NCBI GenBank assembly: GCA_020061125.1
Contig: JAGUYV010000336.1
Span: forward strand, 1 to 11,086
Length of the DNA stretch: 11,086 nt
Direction of reading: 5' to 3'
Source: a bacterium
Lineage (GTDB): Bacteria; UBP15; UBA6099; DSWB01
Below, in pieces: positions 1 through 5,994 of this stretch. The notes under the pieces were generated by a model. That model had not been told where the DNA came from. It searched no databases and worked only from the letters and a program-made list of their open reading frames with translations. The number at the start of each line of letters is the position of its first letter. Within the stretch, counting starts at the first letter, position 1. The translations under genes were made by a program, and so were the position numbers.

Positions 1-535
1 ACATGAATGAGAACTGCCTGCGGAGACTGAAACAACACCACTTGTAAGACCCACAACATCAACCGGTGTTGTTCTATCTGTCCATGTTCCATCGCCAAGT
101 CGGCCACTAGCGTTGCTCCCCCAGCATTTAACTCCGCCATTCGAGGTTAGCGCGCAAGTATGGGTCGATCCCGCAGAAACAGCGACAACTCCGCTTGCGA
201 GACCCACAACATCAACTGGTGTTGTTTTGTCAATTGCTGTCCCATCACCGAGAACACCATAAGCAGTGGCTGAATTTTCCCCCCAGCATTTAACTCCGCC
301 ATTCGAAGTTAGCGCGCAAGTGTGGGTCGTCCCCGCAGAAACAGCGATAACTCCGCTTGTGAGACTCACAACATTAACCGGTGCCCACCTATCTGTTTTT
401 GTTCCATCGCCGAGAGCGCCCCAGATATTAGCCCCCCAGCATTTAGCTCCTCCGCTTGATGTTATTGCACATGTATGAAACGCCCCCGCTGAAATGCGTT
501 GATGCTGTATCGAATTCTCTGAAGAACACAACGAT
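1..535 (-). repeat. Tandem RCC1-coding direct repeats
   Basis: Near-identical DNA units begin at plus-strand positions 119, 281 and 434, each with the core CCCCAGCATTTA or a close variant, giving periods of 162 and 153 bases (54 and 51 codons). Segments 119-220 and 281-382 differ at only about nine of 102 bases; the unit from 434 is more diverged, and a further unit is cut by the window start. They encode repeats with the pattern SAG-x3-H-[TS]-C-A, then KCWG, then LGDGT. Such similarity points to recent duplication or gene conversion within the RCC1 array, and it is a place where assemblies may collapse copies. Confidence 0.8.
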
Positions 536-2157
536 GAACAACCATCATTTGATGTTGTATTCCCATCGTCGCATTGCTCACCGGATTCAACAATATTGTT
601 ACCACATTGACTAACGGATCCGTCGGGAATGCATGTAAAACTGCCGCCACAAACCTTGCCAGTACCGCAGTGGCTGTTGGATGTGCATTCGACACAACTA
701 CCGCTGCCCCCAATTGCAGGAAGACAATAAGGAGTAGGCGTTCCGCAGATATGATATAAATCCCCTTTTGTTCCACATGAATCATACCAGTATAGATTGT
801 TATCATAGCAGTTTACTGTTGCATTCAGTGTACAGATACTTTGGCATGAATGGTCAACACAGAACGCACCTCCTGAACATTCTTCGTTAGTAGAGCATTC
901 CAGCAACTGTATGCTTTTAGAGGTAATGCCATTATAATAGATTTTTAGATATTGCTGATATTTACTTTCGATATGCCCGTAAGCCGTTGACAATGTATCC
1001 TTGTCAAGCATATCTGCAAATATTCTGTCTGCAAATCTCAGCCCATAACTCTGCATAATATTGAAACCGAGAAACGCTCCTGCACCGGCGTTTAAAAATG
1101 CATTCGCCATTCTTTCATTGTATCCGTTGAGACAGGCGCCGCTGTATACAATCGAATCGCTGCTGAAAGAGTTCGCCCCATAGTAATAAGTTATGAATGT
1201 ATTGCTTATCACCCAAAAATCTTTTTTTAAACCTAATATCCCATAGCCTACAGATAACTTTGCAATTCTCTTGTTCTTCAGATCATCTTCTAAATCAGCT
1301 GGTATAGGTCCGTTATCCGCAGGGATCCCTGTCATAAAACCAATATTTCCTGATTGTCCCGCAATTCCGTGTCCAAGCATAACAATAATTGAATAATTCC
1401 TCAGATTGTTTTTCCAGAAATTGAAGTCTGCGGCGGCATCATCCTTAACATCTACTGTAAAACCAACCGACTCTAAATTAGACCGCATATTCGACACATA
1501 AGGCCCCTGTTTGATAAGCATTACAGAGTCACCCGCAAGTGAGTTGATTATGAGTGCCTTTTTGTTTGAGATTGTCTTAAGGGCACTTCTTTGATTCACA
1601 TCACTGAAATCATTGCCAACAACGCGTGCGACTGTGATAATTTGCTCTTCTGGTTCTGGATAGTTTGAATCATATATGTAATAATGTGATTGTCCGCCTT
1701 CATATTCAACTGTAAAGACATAGTCATCATAATAGGCATTTTCTACAGATTGTTGTTTGCTTAATGAATCTTTTAACGCACTTAAAGCAGCTTCACTCAC
1801 TGTAGCCCCGTTGTAAAGGACTTCATCCACAATCGAAGATATTGAAGCATCATTTTGCGCATATTCCTCAACCGTTTGTGCAGCGGAACAGCTAGGATTC
1901 GTCATGCTGATTGACGCTCTCGCAATTATCAAAAGATCATTTGACAATATCTGACCGTCGGGCGCTCCAGATATGACCACATCGGCACGCGCAATCTGAT
2001 TGTCATCCAACAAATAAGTGCCAATGCTGGCACGCGCAATCATCAGCACATCATTGCTAAGGATCTGACCATCACCATTCACATCTCCGCAGAGGGCAAA
2101 GGCAGTAGAAGCACGGCAGACGATCAATAACAGAAAACATATCCAGATATGCTTCAT
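1..2157 (-). CDS. Secreted dockerin / caspase-fold peptidase-like / DUF4215 / RCC1-repeat protein (3' end outside window)
   Basis: The reading frame is open for all 719 codons from ATG 2157 to base 1, so the C-terminus is missing. An AGGAG ribosome site lies 7 nt before the ATG. Residues 1-22 form a signal peptide, with likely cleavage after AFA. A dockerin-like pair follows: loop 1 at 25-36 keeps D25, N27, D29 and D36, while loop 2 (about 59-74) keeps DGQILSND but is altered upstream. Residues about 195-385 resemble a clan CD (caspase/gingipain/CHAT) fold: a hydrophobic strand ending in LGHG (H263) and a second ending in SGAC (C342) give a candidate His-Cys dyad. Cys-rich segments follow at 421-515, then a DUF4215-type repeat at 518-544 (CGNN, QCDDGN, DGC). 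RCC1-type repeats of 51-54 residues start near 556 and continue past the edge. Expected location is extracellular or on the cell surface. The domain order is seen directly; protease activity and docking to the cohesin-like neighbour are inferred. The H-to-C spacing (79) is longer than in caspases, so an inactive or divergent enzyme is possible. Confidence 0.85.
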   Translation of the reverse strand, partial: MKHIWICFLLLIVCRASTAFALCGDVNGDGQILSNDVLMIARASIGTYLLDDNQIARADVVISGAPDGQILSNDLLIIARASISMTNPSCSAAQTVEEYAQNDASISSIVDEVLYNGATVSEAALSALKDSLSKQQSVENAYYDDYVFTVEYEGGQSHYYIYDSNYPEPEEQIITVARVVGNDFSDVNQRSALKTISNKKALIINSLAGDSVMLIKQGPYVSNMRSNLESVGFTVDVKDDAAADFNFWKNNLRNYSIIVMLGHGIAGQSGNIGFMTGIPADNGPIPADLEDDLKNKRIAKLSVGYGILGLKKDFWVISNTFITYYYGANSFSSDSIVYSGACLNGYNERMANAFLNAGAGAFLGFNIMQSYGLRFADRIFADMLDKDTLSTAYGHIESKYQQYLKIYYNGITSKSIQLLECSTNEECSGGAFCVDHSCQSICTLNATVNCYDNNLYWYDSCGTKGDLYHICGTPTPYCLPAIGGSGSCVECTSNSHCGTGKVCGGSFTCIPDGSVSQCGNNIVESGEQCDDGNTTSNDGCSSLCSSENSIQHQRISAGAFHTCAITSSGGAKCWGANIWGALGDGTKTDRWAPVNVVSLTSGVIAVSAGTTHTCALTSNGGVKCWGENSATAYGVLGDGTAIDKTTPVDVVGLASGVVAVSAGSTHTCALTSNGGVKCWGSNASGRLGDGTWTDRTTPVDVVGLTSGVVSVSAGSSHSC

Positions 2158-2195
2158 TTTGACTCTCCTGAATAAGGTCTTCATGATATATTAAC

Positions 2196-2230
2196 AAAGG
2201 GGTGCCACCTAATCCGGTGACACCCCTTTT
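2196..2230 (-). terminator. Rho-independent terminator after the cohesin lipoprotein gene
   Basis: A 14-bp stem with one mismatch pairs 2196-2209 with 2216-2229 around a 6-base loop. It lies 22 bases beyond the stop codon of the 2252-3610 gene. Read on the minus strand the hairpin is followed by TTTGTTAAT, an acceptable U-rich tail. The dockerin gene starts only 38 bases further on and I see no clear promoter in between, so the hairpin probably attenuates transcription rather than always ending it. On the plus strand it would also be followed by TTTT. Confidence 0.75.
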
Positions 2231-2251
2231 GTCCTTGTTTCGCCTTCCTTT

Positions 2252-3610
2252 TTATTGAATCGTCACATACGCATCTTTGAATGTGATGCCAGTCTGTGTA
2301 ACCAGGTTCAGGTTGTAATCCGTAAAGTTGGTGTTGGCCTGGGCCTGATCCCACTGAACCGCAAGCTGTCCGGTTGCGCCTTGCGCTGCGCTTAATGTCA
2401 GCGTGGCCAGCGTCTGGCCGCTTGTCATGGCCGATGCGGTGGTAAACGAAAGTTTGTACTGTCCCGCTGTCGCCGTGGTCTCTGCTTGTGAAGTTACATT
2501 GGAACCCAGCGTGCGCGAGCTGTATGTGAGTTTTGTGGAATCCCAAGTCACGGTTATGACACCAGCGCCAAGCCCGGCCGCCGGTGGATTGGCCATGCTG
2601 ATTACCAGATCCACGGTTCCACCTGCCGACGCACTTGCTCCCACAATATCAACACAGAAACCAGTGACGCCGGAGCATGAAGGTTCCGCAGCGGCTATGC
2701 TGACTGTAATTGCCGTGGCATTAGACATTACCGTGCCTACCTGTGCTGTGATGTTCGTCGAACCGTTTGCAACTGCTGTTGCTGTGCCTGAAGCGCCCGT
2801 GGCATTGACTGTGGCAACGCTTGTGTTGCTCGATGTCCATGTCATGCTGCTCGGGCAAGTGGTAGACGCACTGACAAGGTAAGTGCAGGATGCGGTTATC
2901 GCTGTTGTGCCACCTGATGATGAGATCGTTGAAGCCGTTGGAACGAGGGTTATTGCAGTGACGGAATCCGCAGTCAGTGTGATATTGACCGTAGTGGTTG
3001 CTCCCGCAGTCACCGTGGTAGTTGTCGCATAATCCAAATATCCCGATTTTCCCGCCGTAATTGTATGGCTGCCCGCCGCAACGGTCGTATAAGAAAGCGA
3101 TGCGCCGGTTATGCTTGCAGGCACTGCGCCATCAAGCGTGAATGTATCTACGCTCGTGGGTGAAACGAAATTGACAACCAGACCGCCGGACGCCGTCGGT
3201 GTCAATACCAGAGAAGTTTGCCCCTCTGCTTGAGCGACCGTGGTCTGCCCGGCAACTACCGTGACCGTAAAGGTTTGATCGCCGTATCCGGTTTTGGTGA
3301 TAGTGCATGTGTATTGTCCGGCGGGGACATTGGAAAGCGTATATGCGCCTTCAGAATTTGTTGCCCCGGAAACTCCACCGCATGTTACCGTTGCGGCTAC
3401 AAGGGGTAGATATCCTGATGCTGTTGCTTCGGCGCTTCTTCCGCTTATTCTTGTATACAAGTACCCTGAAACGCTGCCAGTGGTTGATGTCTGAAGATTA
3501 GCGTTGGACAAACCGCCACTTTTCCGGCCCCCGCATCCATTAAACAACATCGCAAAGGCGAGCAAGGGGATGGCAATGAATGTTGATAACAGCATTGTTC
3601 TCTTAAGCAT
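2252..3610 (-). CDS. Cohesin-domain lipoprotein with carboxypeptidase-regulatory-like, PEGA-like and Big2-like modules
   Basis: Translation gives 452 residues from ATG 3610, chosen because AAGGAGG lies 6 nt upstream; a frame extension to an upstream TTG at 3646 has no such site. Residues 1-25 are a signal sequence with C26 in the context LFNGC, an imperfect lipobox, so lipid anchoring is likely but not certain. Modules in order: a carboxypeptidase-regulatory-like beta domain at about 45-125 (TNSEGAYTLSNVPAG, then TKTGY), a PEGA-like segment at about 143-212 (VAAGSHTITAGKSGY), a Big2-like Ig fold at about 216-305 (MTWTSSNTSVATV, then GSTNITAQVG) and a cohesin-like domain at about 316-452 (GGTVDLVISMANPP, then VTWDSTKLTY). 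Cohesins bind dockerins; the next gene downstream starts with a dockerin pair, so this protein is a plausible surface anchor for it. The composition, rich in T, S, A and G, is typical of extracellular adhesive proteins. The module calls rest on pattern recognition only. Confidence 0.85.
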   Translation of the reverse strand: MLKRTMLLSTFIAIPLLAFAMLFNGCGGRKSGGLSNANLQTSTTGSVSGYLYTRISGRSAEATASGYLPLVAATVTCGGVSGATNSEGAYTLSNVPAGQYTCTITKTGYGDQTFTVTVVAGQTTVAQAEGQTSLVLTPTASGGLVVNFVSPTSVDTFTLDGAVPASITGASLSYTTVAAGSHTITAGKSGYLDYATTTTVTAGATTTVNITLTADSVTAITLVPTASTISSSGGTTAITASCTYLVSASTTCPSSMTWTSSNTSVATVNATGASGTATAVANGSTNITAQVGTVMSNATAITVSIAAAEPSCSGVTGFCVDIVGASASAGGTVDLVISMANPPAAGLGAGVITVTWDSTKLTYSSRTLGSNVTSQAETTATAGQYKLSFTTASAMTSGQTLATLTLSAAQGATGQLAVQWDQAQANTNFTDYNLNLVTQTGITFKDAYVTIQ

Positions 3611-3672
3611 TTTCTTCCTCCTTGAGGGGTTTCGTTTTCTTTTCAAATGTAATCCTTAAGAAATATGAAACA

Positions 3673-4200
3673 TCAGTTAACATCATATGATGCAAAAAGC
3701 CCATACCCGCCAAATCGGATGCCGTCTTTTTTGATTGCGGCCCCTGAAGTAAAGCGGAGGGAAAGACGATTCATCATTTGATACTTGCCAATAAAAATTG
3801 GGACGGTGCGAGTGATTTTTGTTGAAGTATTTCCGATGTCCATCTGATGCAACTGCAGTCCAAAACCCACTTTCCCTCTTTCCCATTTTCCGAAATCAGT
3901 CATGTAGCCAATTTGCAGCATGTAGTTATCGACATCGCCAATACCAAGGATGTTCGCATTTACATTGGTTCGTGAAAAATATGCGGCGCCAAAAAGCGTA
4001 TCGGCCCCTTTTGTAGCCTCCAGTCCGAACCCGACGATCCCGCCACCATCAAGATCGCCCTCATTCGGAAGGAAATAGCCAGCGTCCGCATGCCACTGTA
4101 ATCTTTGTGACACATTTTGCGCGGTCCCCGGCCTTGCAAATAGCAACAAAAAAATTGCCACAAGAATTGAAACATTCAACTTTTGTGTTGTTGACAGCAT
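3673..4200 (-). CDS. Small outer-membrane beta-barrel-like protein
   Basis: This 175-residue protein starts at ATG 4200, with AGGAGG 8 nt upstream. Residues 1-27 form a signal peptide (hydrophobic run ILVAIFLLLF, cleavage after GTA). The mature part of about 148 residues is rich in Gly, Tyr, Phe and alternating polar/apolar stretches such as GVGFGLQL-like and RFGGYGLFASYDV segments, as in 8-stranded outer-membrane barrels. No enzymatic motif is visible and it does not end in the usual terminal Phe. The stop is 62 nt before the cohesin gene with no terminator between, so the two are probably co-transcribed. It could be a partner in displaying or exporting the cohesin/dockerin proteins, but an unrelated small porin-like or OmpW/OmpA-barrel-like protein is equally possible. 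Family assignment is uncertain. Confidence 0.75.
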   Translation of the reverse strand: MLSTTQKLNVSILVAIFLLLFARPGTAQNVSQRLQWHADAGYFLPNEGDLDGGGIVGFGLEATKGADTLFGAAYFSRTNVNANILGIGDVDNYMLQIGYMTDFGKWERGKVGFGLQLHQMDIGNTSTKITRTVPIFIGKYQMMNRLSLRFTSGAAIKKDGIRFGGYGLFASYDVN

Positions 4201-4350
4201 TGCACGAGCCTCCTGGATTTGATTTTGAATGTAAAACGCAAACAGGGAATATTACAAATTCTCCAACCTGATTCAGTTGGGGAACATCGGTTTATTGATG
4301 GGATAATTTTGGATAAATATTTTAAAAAGCTGAAAGGGCAGGCCCCGGTT

Positions 4351-4484
4351 TGCGCAACAAGAGGAAGAAGCCGATTCTCGTCAGCTATCGCCCTATGTTC
4401 CCGAGGCTGCCCAAAAAAGCAGCTCAGGGGCGATAGCATTAAAAAGGCTAACCAATACATAAACTTCCTCCATCTTGTTGCGCA
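4351..4484 (-). ncRNA. Candidate structured small RNA or structured mRNA leader
   Basis: On the minus strand the segment starts with TGCGCAACAAGA (from 4484) and ends with TCTTGTTGCGCA (to 4351). The full arms 4464-4484 and 4351-4370 pair over about 17 bp with small bulges. Inside, 4428-4437 pairs perfectly with 4384-4393 (GCTATCGCCC with GGGCGATAGC). That stem is capped by a further imperfect hairpin, 4419-4425 with 4403-4410, around an A/U-rich loop. The layout is a closing stem, an internal bubble (26 and about 13 nt) and an apical stem. The predicted transcription start (about 4483) falls on the first paired bases. This recalls 6S RNA architecture, but length (134 nt) and sequence do not let me assign that family. 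It may instead be the 5' leader of the operon beginning at 4200, or a MITE-like inverted repeat. Confidence 0.45.
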
Positions 4485-4489
4485 GGAAA

Positions 4490-4517
4490 ATTATACCATA
4501 AAGTAATCGTAAAGCAA
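4490..4517 (-). promoter_or_regulatory. Extended -10 sigma70-type promoter upstream of the structured element
   Basis: The minus strand reads TGGTATAAT at 4498-4490, a perfect -10 hexamer with the extended TGn. A weak -35 (TTGCTT, 4517-4512) lies 16 bases upstream. Transcription should start near 4483, exactly at the foot of the closing stem of the element at 4351-4484. It could also drive the operon at 4200 through a leader of about 280 nt. Confidence 0.6.
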
Positions 4518-4535
4518 GATAATCCAAAAAAATAT

Positions 4536-4564
4536 TTGTCTCAATACCGTTCACATGATAAAGT
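4536..4564 (+). promoter_or_regulatory. Weak possible promoter for the methyltransferase gene
   Basis: TTGTCT at 4536-4541 is followed after 17 bases by TAAAGT at 4559-4564. Both boxes are only partial matches to the sigma70 consensus, but spacing and position (about 58 bases before the start codon) fit. A small hairpin (CACGC with GCGTG, about 4572-4591) lies in the leader. Confidence 0.3.
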
Positions 4565-4621
4565 CCGGGAGCACGCTAAAAATCCCGCGTGTTGGCTGGA
4601 ATTGACAAAGGAGAAATACAA

Positions 4622-5380
4622 ATGGACATGTGGAAATTTTTTGACATCACGCATCGGGATCACATTATCTGCAATCCCATGAGTGTTGAGAAACTTGATC
4701 AGCTTATCGCGCTTCTGAATCTGAAACCCGGGGCGCGCGCGCTGGACATCGCCACGGGAAAGGGCGAGTTTCTCATCAGGCTTGCGGAACGGCATCCGCA
4801 AATGACCGGCGTTGGGGTGGATTTCTCTCCGTACTGCGTTGCCGGCGTCAAGAAAAAGCATCAGGACCGTGTTCCGGAGGCCCGGCTCCAGTTCCTGGAG
4901 ATGGACGGGGCCAAGTATGTGCCGGAGACTCCGGAGAGCTTTGATCTGGCGGCCTGCATCGGGGCAAGCTGGATTTTCGACGGGCATCAAGGCACGCTGG
5001 CCGCGCTGCGCAAGATGGCGGCCCCGGACGCGTGGATCGTTGCGGGGGAACCGTACTGGCGGCAGGAGCCGGAAGCAGAGTATCTGGAAGCGATCGGGAT
5101 GACCCGGAACGACCTGGGAACCCATTGTCAGAACGCGGAGGCCGGGCGAGAGCTGGGCCTGGAGGCAGTTTACACGCTCGTCAGCAGCCAGGATGACTGG
5201 GACAGATACGAAGGACTGCAGTGGTACGCCGCGGAAACCTGGGCCAGCGCGCACCCGGACGATCCGGATGTGGAGACAGTGTTGAAGCGAGTGCGTGACA
5301 GCAAGGCCGCGTATTTGAGGTGGGGCCGCGAAACGCTGGGCTGGGCGATTTATGTGTTCAGGAATTCGAAGATATTGTGA
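4622..5380 (+). CDS. Class I SAM-dependent methyltransferase, substrate unknown
   Basis: This protein has 252 residues from ATG 4622, chosen because AAAGGAG (4607-4613) lies 8 nt upstream; an in-frame GTG at 4589 has no such support. The Rossmann-fold SAM site is clear: motif I is ALDIATGKGE at 40-49, the acidic residue after strand 2 is D67 in VGVDFS, the adenine-contacting acid is probably D95 in EMDGAKY, and the motif IV-like strand is FDLAACIGASW at 107-117. The family is methyltransferase type 11/25-like. The N-terminal helix segment (about 1-35) and the Trp/Tyr-rich C-terminal part (about 180-245) probably form the substrate pocket. No signal peptide is present, so it is cytoplasmic. 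It is divergent from the exported-protein genes to the left and appears monocistronic, because a long non-coding interval follows. Small-molecule methylation is likely; the substrate cannot be told from sequence. Confidence 0.9.
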   Translation: MDMWKFFDITHRDHIICNPMSVEKLDQLIALLNLKPGARALDIATGKGEFLIRLAERHPQMTGVGVDFSPYCVAGVKKKHQDRVPEARLQFLEMDGAKYVPETPESFDLAACIGASWIFDGHQGTLAALRKMAAPDAWIVAGEPYWRQEPEAEYLEAIGMTRNDLGTHCQNAEAGRELGLEAVYTLVSSQDDWDRYEGLQWYAAETWASAHPDDPDVETVLKRVRDSKAAYLRWGRETLGWAIYVFRNSKIL

Positions 5381-5384
5381 CGCC

Positions 5385-5695
5385 GGGCCTGTTGAAAGAG
5401 CCGGGCGGCCGCAAAAAGCAGGTACAGGCACGCGGAAAAACGCCGCGTTCCCAGTCCCTGTTTTTTGCTGCTTCTGCGCTTTGTGCGCGGCGGTTTTGTG
5501 GCGATAGATCACTGGCTGCGAATCCGTTATGTGGTTTCCTTTCGCTAAGGAATATTGCTAAAAACTTTCGCCCATCAAGAAGCTGGCTCGTGTTGGCTCA
5601 AGGCTGCGAAAAATTCGGGGACTGGGTCGTTTTCCGCAAGGAAAACGAAGCCTGTACCCAAGATTTTTTCGCCCCCGCACTTTTTCAACAGCCCC
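5385..5695. mobile_element. MITE-like non-autonomous element (311 bp) with inverted ends
   Basis: Bases 5385-5400 (GGGCCTGTTGAAAGAG) are an inverted copy of 5680-5695 (reverse complement GGGGCTGTTGAAAAAG), with 14 of 16 matching. Ends of the form GGGGCTGTTGAAAAAG are, from memory, common in bacterial insertion sequences. No transposase is encoded. ACGC occurs at 5380-5383 and 5696-5699, but one extra C separates the left copy from the inverted end, so a target duplication is uncertain. The element sits 4 bases after the methyltransferase stop codon and could supply that gene's transcript end. Internal structure includes the hairpin at 5606-5672. Confidence 0.45.
5606..5672. repeat. Long imperfect palindrome (REP-like hairpin)
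   Basis: The core stem TCGTTTTCC (5627-5635) pairs perfectly with GGAAAACGA (5640-5648) around a GCAA tetraloop. Outward, GGGGACTGGG (5617-5626) pairs imperfectly with AGCCTGTACCC (5649-5659), and GCGAAAAA (5606-5613) pairs with TTTTTTCGC (5664-5672). The GGGGACTGG ... CCTGTACCC arms resemble REP-type hairpins mobilised by RAYT (Y1 tyrosine) transposases, an attribution made from memory. The hairpin lies inside the MITE-like element. Confidence 0.55.
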
Positions 5696-5771
5696 ACGCT
5701 TGTTGTTTAGGGATACAGGAACGAAAGCATATTGCCGTCAAACTGCCGCTTGATTTTGCGGCGTTTGTTCC

Positions 5772-5807
5772 CTCCGCCTTCTCCGTTGTCTCCGCGCCCT
5801 CCGTGTT
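5772..5807. repeat. Four tandem 9-bp units CTCCGNNNN
   Basis: Units start at 5772, 5781, 5790 and 5799; each is CTCCG followed by four variable bases. On the other strand this reads as repeated CGGAG blocks followed by GGATT, a type of intergenic repeat that I recall recurring in many environmental bacterial genomes and giving spurious translations containing RINTEGAETTEKAEG. It encodes no believable protein here. Confidence 0.6.
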
Positions 5808-5902
5808 AATCCTTGTTTTTCTTTGCGCTCCGCCCGCCCTGTTCCCGCTGCCGCCGCGTCCGCAGCCTGTTACGGGTTGCATTCTCCGCGGCCCCGTTTT
5901 TC

Positions 5903-5931
5903 TTGTGTTTCCCTGACCGGAACATTATATT
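5903..5931 (+). promoter_or_regulatory. Sigma70-type promoter for the Mrp gene
   Basis: TTGTGT (5903-5908) and TATATT (5926-5931) are separated by 17 bases. Transcription would begin near 5938, leaving a leader of about 57 nt before ATG 5995. This supports the ATG over the in-frame GTG at 5935, which would lie at or before the transcript start. Confidence 0.5.
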
Positions 5932-5994
5932 TCTGTGGATGATCACGGTGGAAATCCGCCAGACCAATTCCCGAGAAAGCGAGGCGGAAAACAA

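Larger units (their letters stand above)
5381..5994 (+). other. Gene-free interval between the methyltransferase and Mrp genes
   Basis: I see no convincing gene here. Open frames crossing it lack ribosome sites and read as low-complexity or Arg/Pro-rich translations. It holds the MITE-like element (5385-5695), its internal hairpin, a 9-bp tandem repeat (5772-5807) and the promoter for the Mrp gene (5903-5931). No strong terminator follows the methyltransferase. The best candidate is a 5-bp CGCGG/CCGCG stem at 5431-5447 with a T6 run at 5461-5466, which lies inside the element. Confidence 0.6.

Noticed and set aside
462-806. Open frames on both strands within the Cys-rich part of the dockerin protein
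   Set aside because: The continuous 719-codon minus frame with DUF4215 and RCC1 motifs explains this DNA.
2113-2118. Lipobox at C14 of the dockerin protein
   Set aside because: The residue before C14 is Val, which is not accepted by lipoprotein signal peptidase, and a good signal peptidase I site (AFA) lies at 20-22.
3611-3646. Upstream TTG start for the cohesin lipoprotein
   Set aside because: It would place the AAGGAGG ribosome site inside the coding region and put 12 mostly basic and polar residues before a normal signal sequence.
4351-4484. Integron attC site, SRP RNA or c-di-GMP riboswitch reading of the structured element
   Set aside because: The GCGCAAC/GTTGCGC ends do not fit the attC RYYYAAC/GTTRRRY core and no integrase or cassette is near. 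The SRP GGAAGCAGC-type loop and the conserved GEMM core sequences are absent.
4219-4506. 95-codon plus-strand frame in the divergent region
   Set aside because: It has no ribosome site, odd composition, and runs through the hairpin arms of the structured element.
4541-5512. 323-codon minus-strand frame opposite the methyltransferase
   Set aside because: The plus strand carries SAM-binding motifs and a ribosome site; the minus translation has no domain and runs into the MITE-like element.
5320-5916. 198-codon plus-strand frame across the methyltransferase end and the intergenic interval
   Set aside because: It overlaps the true 3' end in another frame, passes through the inverted-repeat element and the 9-bp repeat, and has no ribosome site.
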